NCBI GenBank assembly: GCA_036852015.1
Contig: JAANDG010000356.1
Span: 85,867 to 149,866, forward strand
Source: Pelodera strongyloides
Taxonomy: Eukaryota; Nematoda; Chromadorea; Rhabditida; Rhabditidae
Direction: 5' to 3'
Length of the DNA stretch: 64,000 nt
Part shown: in pieces, positions 34,446-45,400 of the stretch
Position numbering within the stretch: the stretch's first letter is position 1
Layout: each line of letters starts with the position of its first letter
Program-made: the position numbers and the translations under genes
The notes under the pieces: model-generated
Databases searched by the model: none
Told to the model about the DNA's origin: nothing
The model's input: the letters and a program-made list of their open reading frames with translations, nothing else

Positions 34446-37400
34446 TCAGTTTCTAACCCAATCGCGTCTGTGCACTCTGGGACTCTCGGCCCTTCCCTTG
34501 CTCATATGGTAGGCCATGACTACGATCTCGTCTGCGTTACGGTAGTTGCTGGTTGGCGATGCTTGCTCCGATCTGAATTAAATATTATTATTTATCGATA
34601 GCTAACATCCGTGTATTATTCTTTGGGCTCTCATAGATATACACCGAAATTTGCTTGGAATAGTAAGATGTAGTCGGGTAGCTTAGGAGTGAGGCCCAAG
34701 CTCGCACATGTCCCTTATTATGTATTGACATTTTACACAAAGATAATATGCAAATTTACCCGGAATGGCTCTCGTCTCCCAAACTTCCAATGCTCCTCGG
34801 TGAGATATCGTAATTTCGCTTCTCGTGTGCGCTTCCGTATCCGTGAGATCGGTACGGCAGATCCTTATGTCCTACTTTTGTGTTCACTTCCAACTCATCC
34901 TGGCGACGATGAGCTAAACAAGCACATTGGAAACACGGCACTGCACACTGTAACGCACATCCAGACAAACAAACAGACAAACATGTTCTCGTATTAGTTG
35001 AAAAGAATGGAAAGTTTGATATTATAGGATTCGTTTGCTTTTTGGAACTAAATAAAAGCACGCGTGCCTTTTTCAAGATAGGAGGGATCGTAGTCATTGT
35101 CGTAGAGCTTTCTTGCGGCAGAGTGCGGCCTTGGGCTGAGAGCCTGCGTGCGGTGTGGGGGAACCCAACCCTCTTCTTCTAGAACACACCACACTATCGT
35201 CTACAATACACATTCACACGAAAAGGAAATCAATCAATAGGAAGGTTATCGGCAAGCACGGCAATGCATACACGCGCCATCGAAAGTGCTTTGTTACTTT
35301 GTTATTTATACCTATTCGGATGAAAAATATGAATAAACAGATATCCGTGTATATGATCTTAGCCTATGATTCATGTTTTTGTACACTAAAAATCAGACCC
35401 ATTTTCGGAAGTATTAGTTCCAAAGTCCAAAGTCCTGAAATGGGTAAAATATTCAAATTTACCGTCACCCGGGCGTGGAGAGGGAGAAGCGGATGAATAT
35501 CCTCCATCTGCATTGTGACGACCTCCGAGTGACGTCATCGAATCTGAAAATAGAGCAATTAGAATAATTATTGTTTACAGTTCAAAGTTTGTAAGCGTAG
35601 TAATTTACAAAGGAATCCTAGATTGGGAACGCTCACCTTTGTCCAAATAAACGCTAAGCATGAAGACAATAATCAAAAGTCTGTTTGAGGCAACTAACAC
35701 AAGAGATTTATAAAATGCCTTTATTTTTTCCTAACACACTGAATTAAATGTTAGACCCATGAGAAAAAGAAAAAGAAATAGTGCACTGTCATGCTCCAAA
35801 TAGTCGAAAGCCTAGATTTCTTATAATATTAATTTTTCATTCAATTTCATCGATGTAATATTCAGTTTCCACGATTCGGATCAGAGTTGCCTTCTCCTCG
35901 GTGAGCATCCACACAAGATCCTCCCAGTCTATGGGGTTCTCTTGGGTTGGCACTAAAACGCCAACACTTACCTCTTATATTTATGACCCCACGCATGCAT
36001 AGAGCTATGTTAAAGCGGTATGGCACGTGGTTTTCAAACGCTGCCGGACAACTGCCTTATGCAAGCTAATATGCCTGTGCGTTTCGACGACCAAAATGGA
36101 GTACAACTTGCATGGAAATGTCCACAAACCACATGTCATAACGCACGAAGTATAAGTGCTACCATAGACTAATTGACAAGGTAATTAGCCTACCCTTTCT
36201 CTGGAACTTTGCGTATTTGTCGTATTCTGGGTAGGGGCTCTCGGCTCTTCTGGGAGAAGCCGAGCGGGAACGGTCGGGAATGGATAGCTTTCTCTTTTGG
36301 TGAGCAGGTCCTAAAAAGATATGAAACTGGGAAACTAATGAAAGGGGCCGCGCTGCTCACGAATGTTTTTTCCAAAACGTGCTCCGGGGAACACAACAGT
36401 ATGCGTGGGAACCATTTGCATCACATTGCGGGTTGATATTTGGAAGAACGAGATGCTTGCGCATACTGTTCTTTTTGCATGTTTATGGGTTTGAAGAGTC
36501 GGACACATGATAAGGGCAACTTTTTATAATTTTGCCTAGAAATAGGAAATATGATGAATGAAATTCTCATATGCTAATTCCTACCGTATCCATAAGATCT
36601 GTGCGGGACAATTTCCCTGGGACTGGGAGGAACTTCGTCTCCAATCACTACTTCGGGCTTCTGGAATCTCAGCAGTGACGTCTTCTTTTCTGAAAGATAA
36701 TATAAATCACAAATTGTGAGAGAAGAAAGCAATCAATATAGGTCCTTTGGTACACGATTATCCTTCGCATGTTGATTACTTCGTCGCTTGGATGAGGATC
36801 TGCGTACATTTCTCCTTGTAACAAATAAAGGAATAAAATGATGAGGTGATGAAGAGGGCTATAGGGCTCCCGCCCGGGTGCCCGGATACTTTTGTGCCCG
36901 GATGCCCGGATAATTTGGGGGTGTTCGGATACTTATGACGCGCACTGCATGTGTGTATGTTTCTTTTTCATTGCGGCAATTACTGGTTCCTTTAAACTTC
37001 TTTCCTGGTTTACTTGATATTTCGGTGAAATATTGCTAATAAAATGTACTATAGTTTCCAACCTCTCTTCGGCTCCGTTTCCTGGCTCGACTTTGTCCAT
37101 CCCACCATACCAATGGCATTCAGCGGTTGATCGGTGATGTCCTGAATAGGTAAATTTAAAGTGGTACACACATGGCTTCGTGTTCTATTGTGTGCCCGAA
37201 GTGCCCCAGAAGTGCACAGACATTTGCATCTAATACATGGAATTTTTCACAACCACGTGCCATATCGCTTTAATTGCACAGCTTCTCCCACTCCCCAATT
37301 TCCCTTTTTTTACTGATTTCTGAACTTCGCTTAACTTTTCTAAGTCCAAACTGAAAATAGAGAAGTAAGTAGTTGGTGAATGGCCACCGCGTGGGTCACA

Positions 37401-39592
37401 AAGTATTTCTTCAAACAGAACATGAGTCTCTCTCTCTCTCTTTCTCTCTCTTTGCCTCTCCCTCCGTCTCTCTCTCTTTCTCTCTCTTTCTCTCTCTCTC
37501 ACTCTCTTTCCCTTCTAGGATTACCGAATGCTCCCTTTCGTAGACCACGCACACACTACTTAGAGAAGTGAGCAAAAGAAACCTTTCCGATTAAAACGGT
37601 TGAACCTGTGAGAATTCTAAGACTATGGATTATTGTGAAGAAACTGCACAAGGTAACTATTAGGAAAGACTGAAAAATACTATGGTCACTGATTAAAACA
37701 ATTAATGTTCCTGTTTTCTTCTGAACATCGAGAGTTGTTAGGCCAAATAAAGAAAATTTCCAGAAATAGTAAATTCTCACTCTGAATGGAACTCGTGCAT
37801 CATTTAGTCTTTCCAAGTGATTGAAAGCAGCAGAAATGAACGGAATACTGTTACGTCCATTTAGCACCCAGCGGCCTGAAAAATATTAGCATTCTTCGGA
37901 ATACAGTACATTTTTCAAACTATCTAGCAATGGGTGTGGTTCTTCCTGTGCGTTGCAGTCTATGAATGTTTGCAACAATTTCATGTTGAACTTGTTTAGG
38001 AGACTTTACATGAAAACAATGGATGAGAGTGGCTTCATGTAATATATAATACATAATACATCCTCCTTCAATGGAGAATTATATAAACAAAGCATTTTCT
38101 TGCTGTTCCTTCAGCATTCGTGTATGCGAAGGACTAGAGTCAATTGTTTCCCTCTACCTATACCTATGCCAAACTTTTTGCTCTACTATCCCTCCCATTT
38201 TACCCAAAAAGAAGAGTAAATTGAACCTCGAGAAACCAAATTTGAAAGGGAAAATAAGTAGCTAATTGCACACTCGAATATAGGGAGAAGATGCGTGTTT
38301 AGATATCTAGGCAGGTACTCAAATACATTTAAAAAAATTATAATTGTGTGATAATATTAGATTTTGTGATAATATTAGATTTATGTAATAATTATGGGAA
38401 AAAACTATTGAAGTTTCTTATGTCGATCGTACTAAATTTGTAAAAAGGAAAATTGTGTTTGACTGGGAATTTCACTGGGACTGGGCAAAATCCTTTGAAT
38501 ATACTTTTTAATGTAATAGTTATTCATATTTGATATAAATTACCTTCCAAGTCAAGGTACTTGAGACGATCGGCGCCTCTTCCTTGGATTATGGTATCCA
38601 TCTGCAATGAGATAGACTGATTAAAATGATATCGATCTAATTATCGATCCAGTTAATTCGTGGCTTAAATTTAAAGCGAAATACCAGCCGGTTTTTGAAA
38701 CGCATCTCAAATATCAGCATTCTTATGCAGTTACGCTAAAAGGGGTCTATTGGGGTCTATTTTTTATTCAAATTTATGCTCATTGGCATAAGCATAGGAA
38801 AGCAGGGAATACTCGATGCGTTTCAAAAACCGGCCGGTATTTCGCTTTAAAGGGATCGGCTCACCTCAAATCGTGTCTGTTTTTTTGTTTCTTTATTTTC
38901 TATAAGGGATAATAAAAATTTGGAATACAAAAAGTAGTGTTCTATTTCAATACTCACGAAGATATTAGGTGATAAAGTGGTGGATCGATCGGCCCGAAAT
39001 GAAAAAGTGTAATTGTCCTGCCTTGTTTGTATGGGACAATTAACACTTTTTCATTTCGGGCCGATCGATCCACCACTTTATCACCTAATATCTTCGTGAG
39101 TATTGAAATATAACACTACTTTTTGTATTCCAAATTTTTATTATCCCTATAGAAAATAAAGAAACAGAAAAAACAGACCAGATTTGAGGTGAGCCGATCC
39201 CTTTAAGCGGAAGAAGGGTAGCTGAACAAGTTCAAACTACACGCAACGCAAATTTTGGGCAGTCGCGCGACCGGTTTACAATTCTATGGTTAGAGCACTA
39301 GTGGCGCACTTGTCGTGCTATCCTCGCGCCCCTATTCCTGGGACCTCTTTCGGCACCAGTGTGCCATAGGTACGCCATACATTCGCAGTTCATCTCGTTC
39401 ACGTGTTAGGTCGCTAGGTGCGCGGCACAAGCGCTGAGTGTCAGTAGTGTAGTCATCAAATTGGTATTCTTTGCAATTTACAATGTGGTTTTTACAGTTT
39501 AGAAGGAATAATTAATCTCGAACCTTGAAATACTTGATGTCTTGGTTTCTGAGACCGTAATCGGGCATAGTGAGGATACCAACGCGCTCCAT
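34446..39592 (-). CDS. Unrecognised basic Ser/Pro-rich protein with alternative 3' ends
   Basis: I do not recognise the family. The ATG at 39592 lies eight bases after a CTTCAG acceptor. Phase-matched exons follow: 39524-39592, 38544-38601, 37781-37875, about 37077-37151, about 36595-36690 and about 36190-36310. The N-terminal about 100 residues are ordered-looking (MERVGILTMPDYGLRNQD, then LKYLDLEGRWVLNGRNSIPF and FNHLERLNDARVPFR). The remainder is basic and rich in Ser, Pro and Tyr (PDRSRSASPRRAESPYPEY), like a cytoskeletal or scaffold protein. It can end at exon 35837-35952 (DWEDLVWMLTEEKATLIRI ... stop), at exon 37270-37350, or continue through 35470-35544, about 35050-35125 and 34759-34918 to a final exon 34446-34572 (EIVVMAYHMSKGRAESPR ... 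stop). One join in the longest form (35470 to 35125) is off by one base. Confidence 0.65.
36005..36145. mobile_element. Family C MITE (TTAAAGCGGTATGGCACG ends)
   Basis: TTAAAGCGGTATGGCACGTG at the left is mirrored by CCACATGTCATAACGC at the right, about 135 bp. The same terminus occurs alone at 37240-37276 (CCACGTGCCATATCGCTTTAA) and as a relic at 33473-33497. Confidence 0.55.
37424..37512. repeat. TC-rich microsatellite
   Basis: About 90 bp of CTCTCT with occasional TTTC and CCTC interruptions, in an intron of the unrecognised minus-strand gene. Confidence 0.95.
38671..38850. mobile_element. Family A MITE
   Basis: TTAAAGCGAAATACCAGCCG and CCGGCCGGTATTTCGCTTTAA are inverted ends 180 bp apart. 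The interior matches the copies at 22338 and 44184 in inverted orientation. Confidence 0.85.
38847..39206. mobile_element. Family B MITE joined to the family A copy
   Basis: TTAAAGGGATCGGCTCACCT at the left mirrors AGGTGAGCCGATCCCTTTAA at the right. The arms contain TTAGGTGATAAAGTGGTGG and its mirror and are nearly perfect. It shares the TTTAA border with the preceding family A element. Confidence 0.9.
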
Positions 39593-40004
39593 CTTAGTAC
39601 CTGAAGAGAGTAGAAAAATACTTTTGAGGAATACGTATACAATATAGATACAGACAATAACTCTCACTTTCTAAGCATATCAAGCAATAACACTGGCACA
39701 ACCTTACAGAAGAAAAACAGTGCGCCGAATGAACAACAAGGCCGAAAAATCGCAAAAAAATGTACAGATAGTGTAGAAATGGAGTTCAAGCTCATCGTAC
39801 TGTAAGAATAAACAAGCAATAATAGAATACTGTAAAACCTTCAGTTTTTGGCAGATAAGAGAACCTGTTACTGAAGCACTGCGGTCACATGTCTCATTTC
39901 AAAGCATATTCTCGATTTTATACAGAACTTTTTTGAGAAACTCCGCCCACTTTTTGGAACGGTCATGTACAGAAGGAATAGGTAAGAGGTAGAGTCCGAC
40001 GACA

Positions 40005-40007
40005 AAT

Positions 40008-40080
<73 letters not shown>
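40005..40080. repeat. GA microsatellite
   Basis: About 75 bp of (GA)n with AAAGAGAAA interruptions, about 70 bp upstream of the small secreted-protein start at 40150. Confidence 0.95.
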
Positions 40081-40081
<1 letters not shown>

Positions 40082-40149
40082 CAAAGGATTAAGAAAGATG
40101 GTCATCATATTGGAAGCAAGGAGCATCACGACCAATTAAACAGTTTTAA

Positions 40150-40526
40150 ATGAAAAGTTTCCTACTTATAATAGTGTTTGGTGTAACTTTGGCACGTCCA
40201 TGTGAAATGCTTGGTGTAAATTTGGCGTCATGTAGAAATTCCTGTATACGCAATATTACTTCAGAACTTCATGAGGATATCTGGAATACTCACCAAGTTA
40301 CCCTCCTTCCTTTATTTCCTATCTTTCCTTGATAAAGCGTTTGCAAGCCCTTACAATATGCTGTATTTTAGTTTGTATATTTGATTTGGTATGTCTTTCA
40401 ATTAAGAATTTACAATGCTGTCAGTGCATACCCTAGTTAGAATAATTCAAATGAATGATGCAGGTAAATTTTGACGACATTTGTATGATACGTGTCTCGG
40501 TGCTTGTCAGAACCATTTTTCCATAG
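40150..40526 (+). CDS. Small secreted Cys protein
   Basis: Exon 40150-40296 encodes a signal peptide (MKSFLLIIVFGVTLA) and a short mature part with the motif SCRNSCIRN preceded by RPCEMLG; it ends at a plausible donor. A second exon starts at 40464 after ATGCAG and in phase reaches a stop at 40524-40526. In another frame of that exon the sequence reads DTCLGACQNHFSIEL, which echoes SCRNSCIRNITSEL of exon 1 (C-x3-C and a trailing EL), so the true frame may differ by one base. The product is about 70 residues, has no family I recognise, and resembles nematode short secreted peptides. Confidence 0.45.
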
Positions 40527-40654
40527 AATTGCCTTTTTTACTTTCATTAACTCACACTAACCTAAAACGTTCTCTTCATTGTTGAGATGGGCAAGCAGTC
40601 GTTAGCCGCAGTGACAGGCCATTGCGATGGATATGCAACGAGAAAATTGGCCAT

Positions 40655-40815
40655 GCAAGCGCAACGTCACGGCGTGCAGGCAGTATATTCAAAGGATTTT
40701 ATGGCGTGCAGGGTTGCACGCCGTACCACGGCTTGTACGCCGTGACATGGCCGCCTGCACGCCACCACGTTGCCGCCTGCACGCACAAACCACGCGGCTT
40801 GCACGCCAAGTTTCG
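40655..40815. repeat. GC-rich repeat with inverted GCGTGCAGG motifs
   Basis: GGCGTGCAGG occurs twice near 40672 and 40702 and its complement CCTGCACGCC twice near 40755 and 40777, giving several potential stems. No gene signal is visible. It lies in otherwise featureless intergenic DNA (40527-42497). Confidence 0.55.
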
Positions 40816-41940
40816 TCAGTTGGTCATGGGCCATGGCCGTAGTGACTCCAGCTTTATTTCGCTTTGCTTATGCACATGTCAGAGACTGCGTAAAATAGGT
40901 ATAGTAAACCACCACACTAATCGTATTCACGTATTCACATAATACTTTGTTTGCCTCTACAGTGACTTATTCCACAAACATTTCCGTTTTCTGATCGTCA
41001 AAAACGGGGAACCCATTTAAATTTTTCTCTCTGCAAGAAATGTGTAAATAGTTCTAAATTCGCCTAACTGAGTCAGAAATATAGGAGAACTTGAGCACAA
41101 TCCATTCTGCTAACACTAAGAGACGTTCGCTTTTTCATTTCAATTTTCATCTGGGGATTACTAAGTCGCGCATGCAGAGCAAATAATAATACACTGGCGA
41201 TTGTTTGAGGAGCAGAATTCACAGCTTCATACTTACAACGCAACTCAGATGGTGAGCGGAGAAAAAAACCGGTGCAGATACATCTCGCCGCGCAGCTAGC
41301 GCAGCCTTCGCCACAAACTCGCCAGGCAGTCGCCTGTGCACTGAACACCCTTTCGCGGAAATATGGCAAAGATTGAGCGTCGCGCATGATTTTCTCCGTT
41401 TCAACATCAATCTTCGCAGGCGAAATTGCCGCGCCAGAGTTTCGCAGCGCACCACCCTAGTTTCGTCAGTGATTTCAAGAATTTACCGCGGGGCACTTGC
41501 GCGGCTCAAGTCTCACACTTCGTTAAGTTTAACTTTATTCTGAACTCAGGATATCATGTCCTTCAAATAATATGTCACATTTACTAATCTATTCGTGGCA
41601 AAAATGATTCCTCACGAAAATGATCGACGCCACCCATAATTTCAATAATTGCATAGTTGTGTATGCCTTAGCATGACAAGTAATTGCTTTGCTTTGCAAA
41701 AGAAATCTAACAATAAACACAGTTCTCGCGTCCCTTCTTTCAGAACAAGGGAAGAACCATTTTTACGGCAGATACTTTGCTATAATAACATTACCATCCA
41801 ATGTAGTTTGTTCTAGTCATATCTGTGTAGGATAACAACTTTACGCTAAGTAGCTACGAAACACAGTCTTGCTAATCCGGAAAATGAAAGAATAGAAAAA
41901 ACTCACAATACAGGAGAGAAGGCCCGAAAACATGGAATTA

Positions 41941-42060
41941 AGAAAGAGAGAAAGAGAGAGAGAGAGAGAGAATTGGAGAAAGGGAGGAGAGAGAGAGAAG
42001 AAAGAGAAGAGGAGAAGAGAGAGAGAGAGAGAATTGGAGAAAGGGAAGAAAAACAGAGGG
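41941..42060. repeat. GA-rich microsatellite
   Basis: About 120 bp of AGAGAG blocks with repeated GAATTGGAGAAAGGGA segments, lying about 440 bp beyond the 3' end of the RRP1 gene. Confidence 0.9.
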
Positions 42061-42497
42061 AGAGTCCAAACCTTCTGATGTGGTAATCCATTGTTCATAC
42101 AAGAAAAGCAGAGACGAACTGACAAGAGTTTACAAGTTTCTTTAGGGTAAAAAACGAGCACAAGCACAATTCTACTGACGTTGCGTTGCATTCTAAACTG
42201 CTTCCCAACACCGACTTTCAACCCAACAAAATCTGTCAATTCAGCACTCTGGCTCAGATAAAAATAGGCCTTCAAACATCAAGAATGCTTTATTCAATCC
42301 GTGAATACGCAGTAACAGACAACAATAACTAGACAGATAACAATAACTATCCAAATGGGAAGCAATCAAGGTTCAACAAGGAAAGGGCGTAACGTGTAAC
42401 AAACAAAAAGGCAAAAACAACAACTTAACGAGCACAATGACCAAACATCCATAAACTACAAAAACTCGGAATTCAATCAGAAGTTGCGAATCGGTCC

Positions 42498-45400
42498 CTA
42501 AGTTGGATTGGGAATCTTGGAAAGATGAGTGCGCAGTTTCGACTTTCCGCCCTTCTTCGTCTAAACGATAAAGATAAATAAAAATAGGAAATGAATTTTA
42601 CAACTCTTTTTTATTTTGTACAACCTTTTTACAATCTTACAATCTAACCCTCCATTAACAACCACAATAACAAGGATTACTAGACTACCAAATGCGGAGG
42701 CAGAACTATTTTTTTTACTAAAAATGAACCCACCGAAGCGTTGTATCTCGGACCCTTGCGTACTTTGCCCAACGGATTCTGAAAATCGACAATTACACAA
42801 AACGAAATACAGGAATTATAAAAGGAGGGAAAAAACAACACCATGCCCATCTCTAACCCACAGCATCTAATTGCCAAACTATATAAGATAGGATCAGCGG
42901 ATAAATCCAAATTTGGAGGTCATCGGAGGTTCAATAAATAACAACTGAAAAAACATTATTCATCCAGTACCCCAATTCCCAATCTTCCAAACAAGCAAAA
43001 AAAAACCACGACACTGACTAGAGGGCTTGAATTATTATTAGCGTTCATTCTCAATATAACGCAAATCCCTCACCGTCTTCTGGTATGTCTTCTGGAACTG
43101 AATCCTCTGCTTGAACATGTTCTTTCTGATCTTCGACTGCATGTCTGTTCCTGCGGCCACCTTCGGAAGCGAGGCTCCCGTCTTGAGGGACATCCTGAAC
43201 AAACAACGGAATAATAGAATTTAATAATAATAAGAAATAATAACGGATGGATAGTTTACTAGATCTAGATGAAATGAAGAAGGAAGTTATATAAAAAGCT
43301 ATGTAGATAGAATGAACGACGTGATTATTGACAAAGTTACACATAAAGTCAATGGTCGGAAACGTAACTGACTACCAGAAACGAAACTATAAAAATAAAA
43401 ACATGAACGAAAAACGCACTTCTTCTTCTTGAGCACCTTCTTGGCTGATTTCCTCTCTTCTTTGTCCTTTTCTTCTTGTTCGATAACTCGAGCAATAGCA
43501 GCTGGAATTTGTTTTAATTAAATACAGTTCTTCGCAATACTGCACAGCTCTGAAGTGGGTGCACTTTTTCTCCTACAGTACACTCTAGCCGAACCCTCAG
43601 CATCGCTAGCAAACCTTTTCGTAATAACCATAATATTATTTTCTAGTCTAGCGGAAATTTTGAGTATGTACATCATAAGGGCCGCTCATGAAAATGCTAA
43701 TAGTAATGCAAAACATACTCAATATTATTTACAACTAATATGCATTATTTCTAGCTAAGGTAGTAATGCTTATAAAATGTGAAAATGTAAAAAGGAAGCT
43801 CTTCAACTATTCGTACCCTTAACCTCGGCCTCTGTGAGTTCGTCCGATGGTTCGGCCTCAGCTGCCTCATAAGGATTCTTTCCTTGAGCGGCTAATTGGA
43901 ATCTAAACATAATTATATGAATAAATGAATAGAAAAATTACGAAGTACACACTACCGCGCTCAGAAGCTCAAACATCATATTCGGCGCTCCAACGTGGCG
44001 GTCTGCCATCTGCTGGACATTTAAAGAATGAATTAAAGACCATCTGCTGGACATTTAAAGAATGAATGAATATAAACAAAAAGAGTCAGCATTTGACTAT
44101 TTAACAAAAACTAACTAAAATATTAATGACAGACTCCACACAGAGTAGACTTTATTTTTATCACATTTTTCTTTTCATTCACATTAAAGCGAAATACGGC
44201 CGGTTTTTGAAACGCATCGAGTAATCCCGCTTTCCTATCTCATATGCAAATCCTAAATTTGAATAAAAAATAGACCCCAATAGACCCTTTTAGCATAACT
44301 GCATAAGACTGCTGATATTTGAGATGCGTTTCAAAATCGGCTGGTATTTCGCTTTAAATAGTGTTTATCTTTTCCTAACTTATTATAAGCAAGTCATAAT
44401 GGAAGTCTACCTTCTGGACAGCTCATAGAGTCTCTTTCTCCTGTCAGGTGCAACTTCCGGTTTCTTACCGACGTCGAACAACTGCTTGCCCATTTCGGCA
44501 TAGTCAAACTAAACACAAAGACACATACAATAGTAAACGACAAACCAACAAGCTTAAATTTATGAAGAAAAAAAAACTAATAAATGCATCAAGAATGTGC
44601 GAGCACGAAACGAAGCGGCGAAACATGCAGTTTATTGTGAGAGTGAAACACTGTGATTAAATACCGGAATCGACAAAAAGGGGGTTCGATTATATGTTTG
44701 TGTGACTAGAGCTCGGCGCGCGCTGTGCGCGCGCCTCGCTCTAGCGTGTTATCTTTTACTTGAGTTTCACGTAAGTCTTATCTTTTTGCGCATTGTTTAC
44801 ACTTTTTCTGCGTCCAGTGCACGCCTGATATCAGCATTGCTCTTCGTTTGCATCAGCATTTTGCACGTCGAATTTTTTTTGACGTCGCAGATTCTGAATC
44901 AGAGACGTGTTGGTCGTCTCTAAGTCAAATGCGCGTCTCTCATCAGCATTGGACTTCATTTCCGTCTTGCTTTAGCGCTACGATGAAGTTTGCACGTCGA
45001 CTTATTTTTGACGTCATAAATTCTGAAGCAGAAGACCTGTTGCCCGTCTAAGTCAAGTGCGCGTCTGGCAGTTATAGCTGAATTTTGAAGATTTTGAATA
45101 GAGCTTCGGATTTCTAAACGTTAGCTCGCTCGGCGGGCCTTCGGCCCGCCTTCGCTCGCCCACCGTTCACTATGCTTTAAATTGGAACTTCGTTTGCATC
45201 GTTACTTTTGCGCTACGATGAAGTTTGCACGTCAACTTAGTTTTGACGTCATAGATTCTGAAGCAGAAGACCTGCTGCCCGTCTAAGTCAAGTGAGCGTT
45301 GACAGTTATGGCTGAATTTTGAAGGATTTTGATAGAACGTCGGATTTCTAAAACGTTAGCTCGCTCGGCGGGCCTTCGGCCCGCCTTCGCTCGCCCACCG

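Noticed and set aside
43968..44022. Possible RRP1 exon MADRHVGAPNMMFELL
   Set aside because: Its phase does not fit. Joining 44411-44508 directly to 43817-43902 restores the frame and a family-like sequence.
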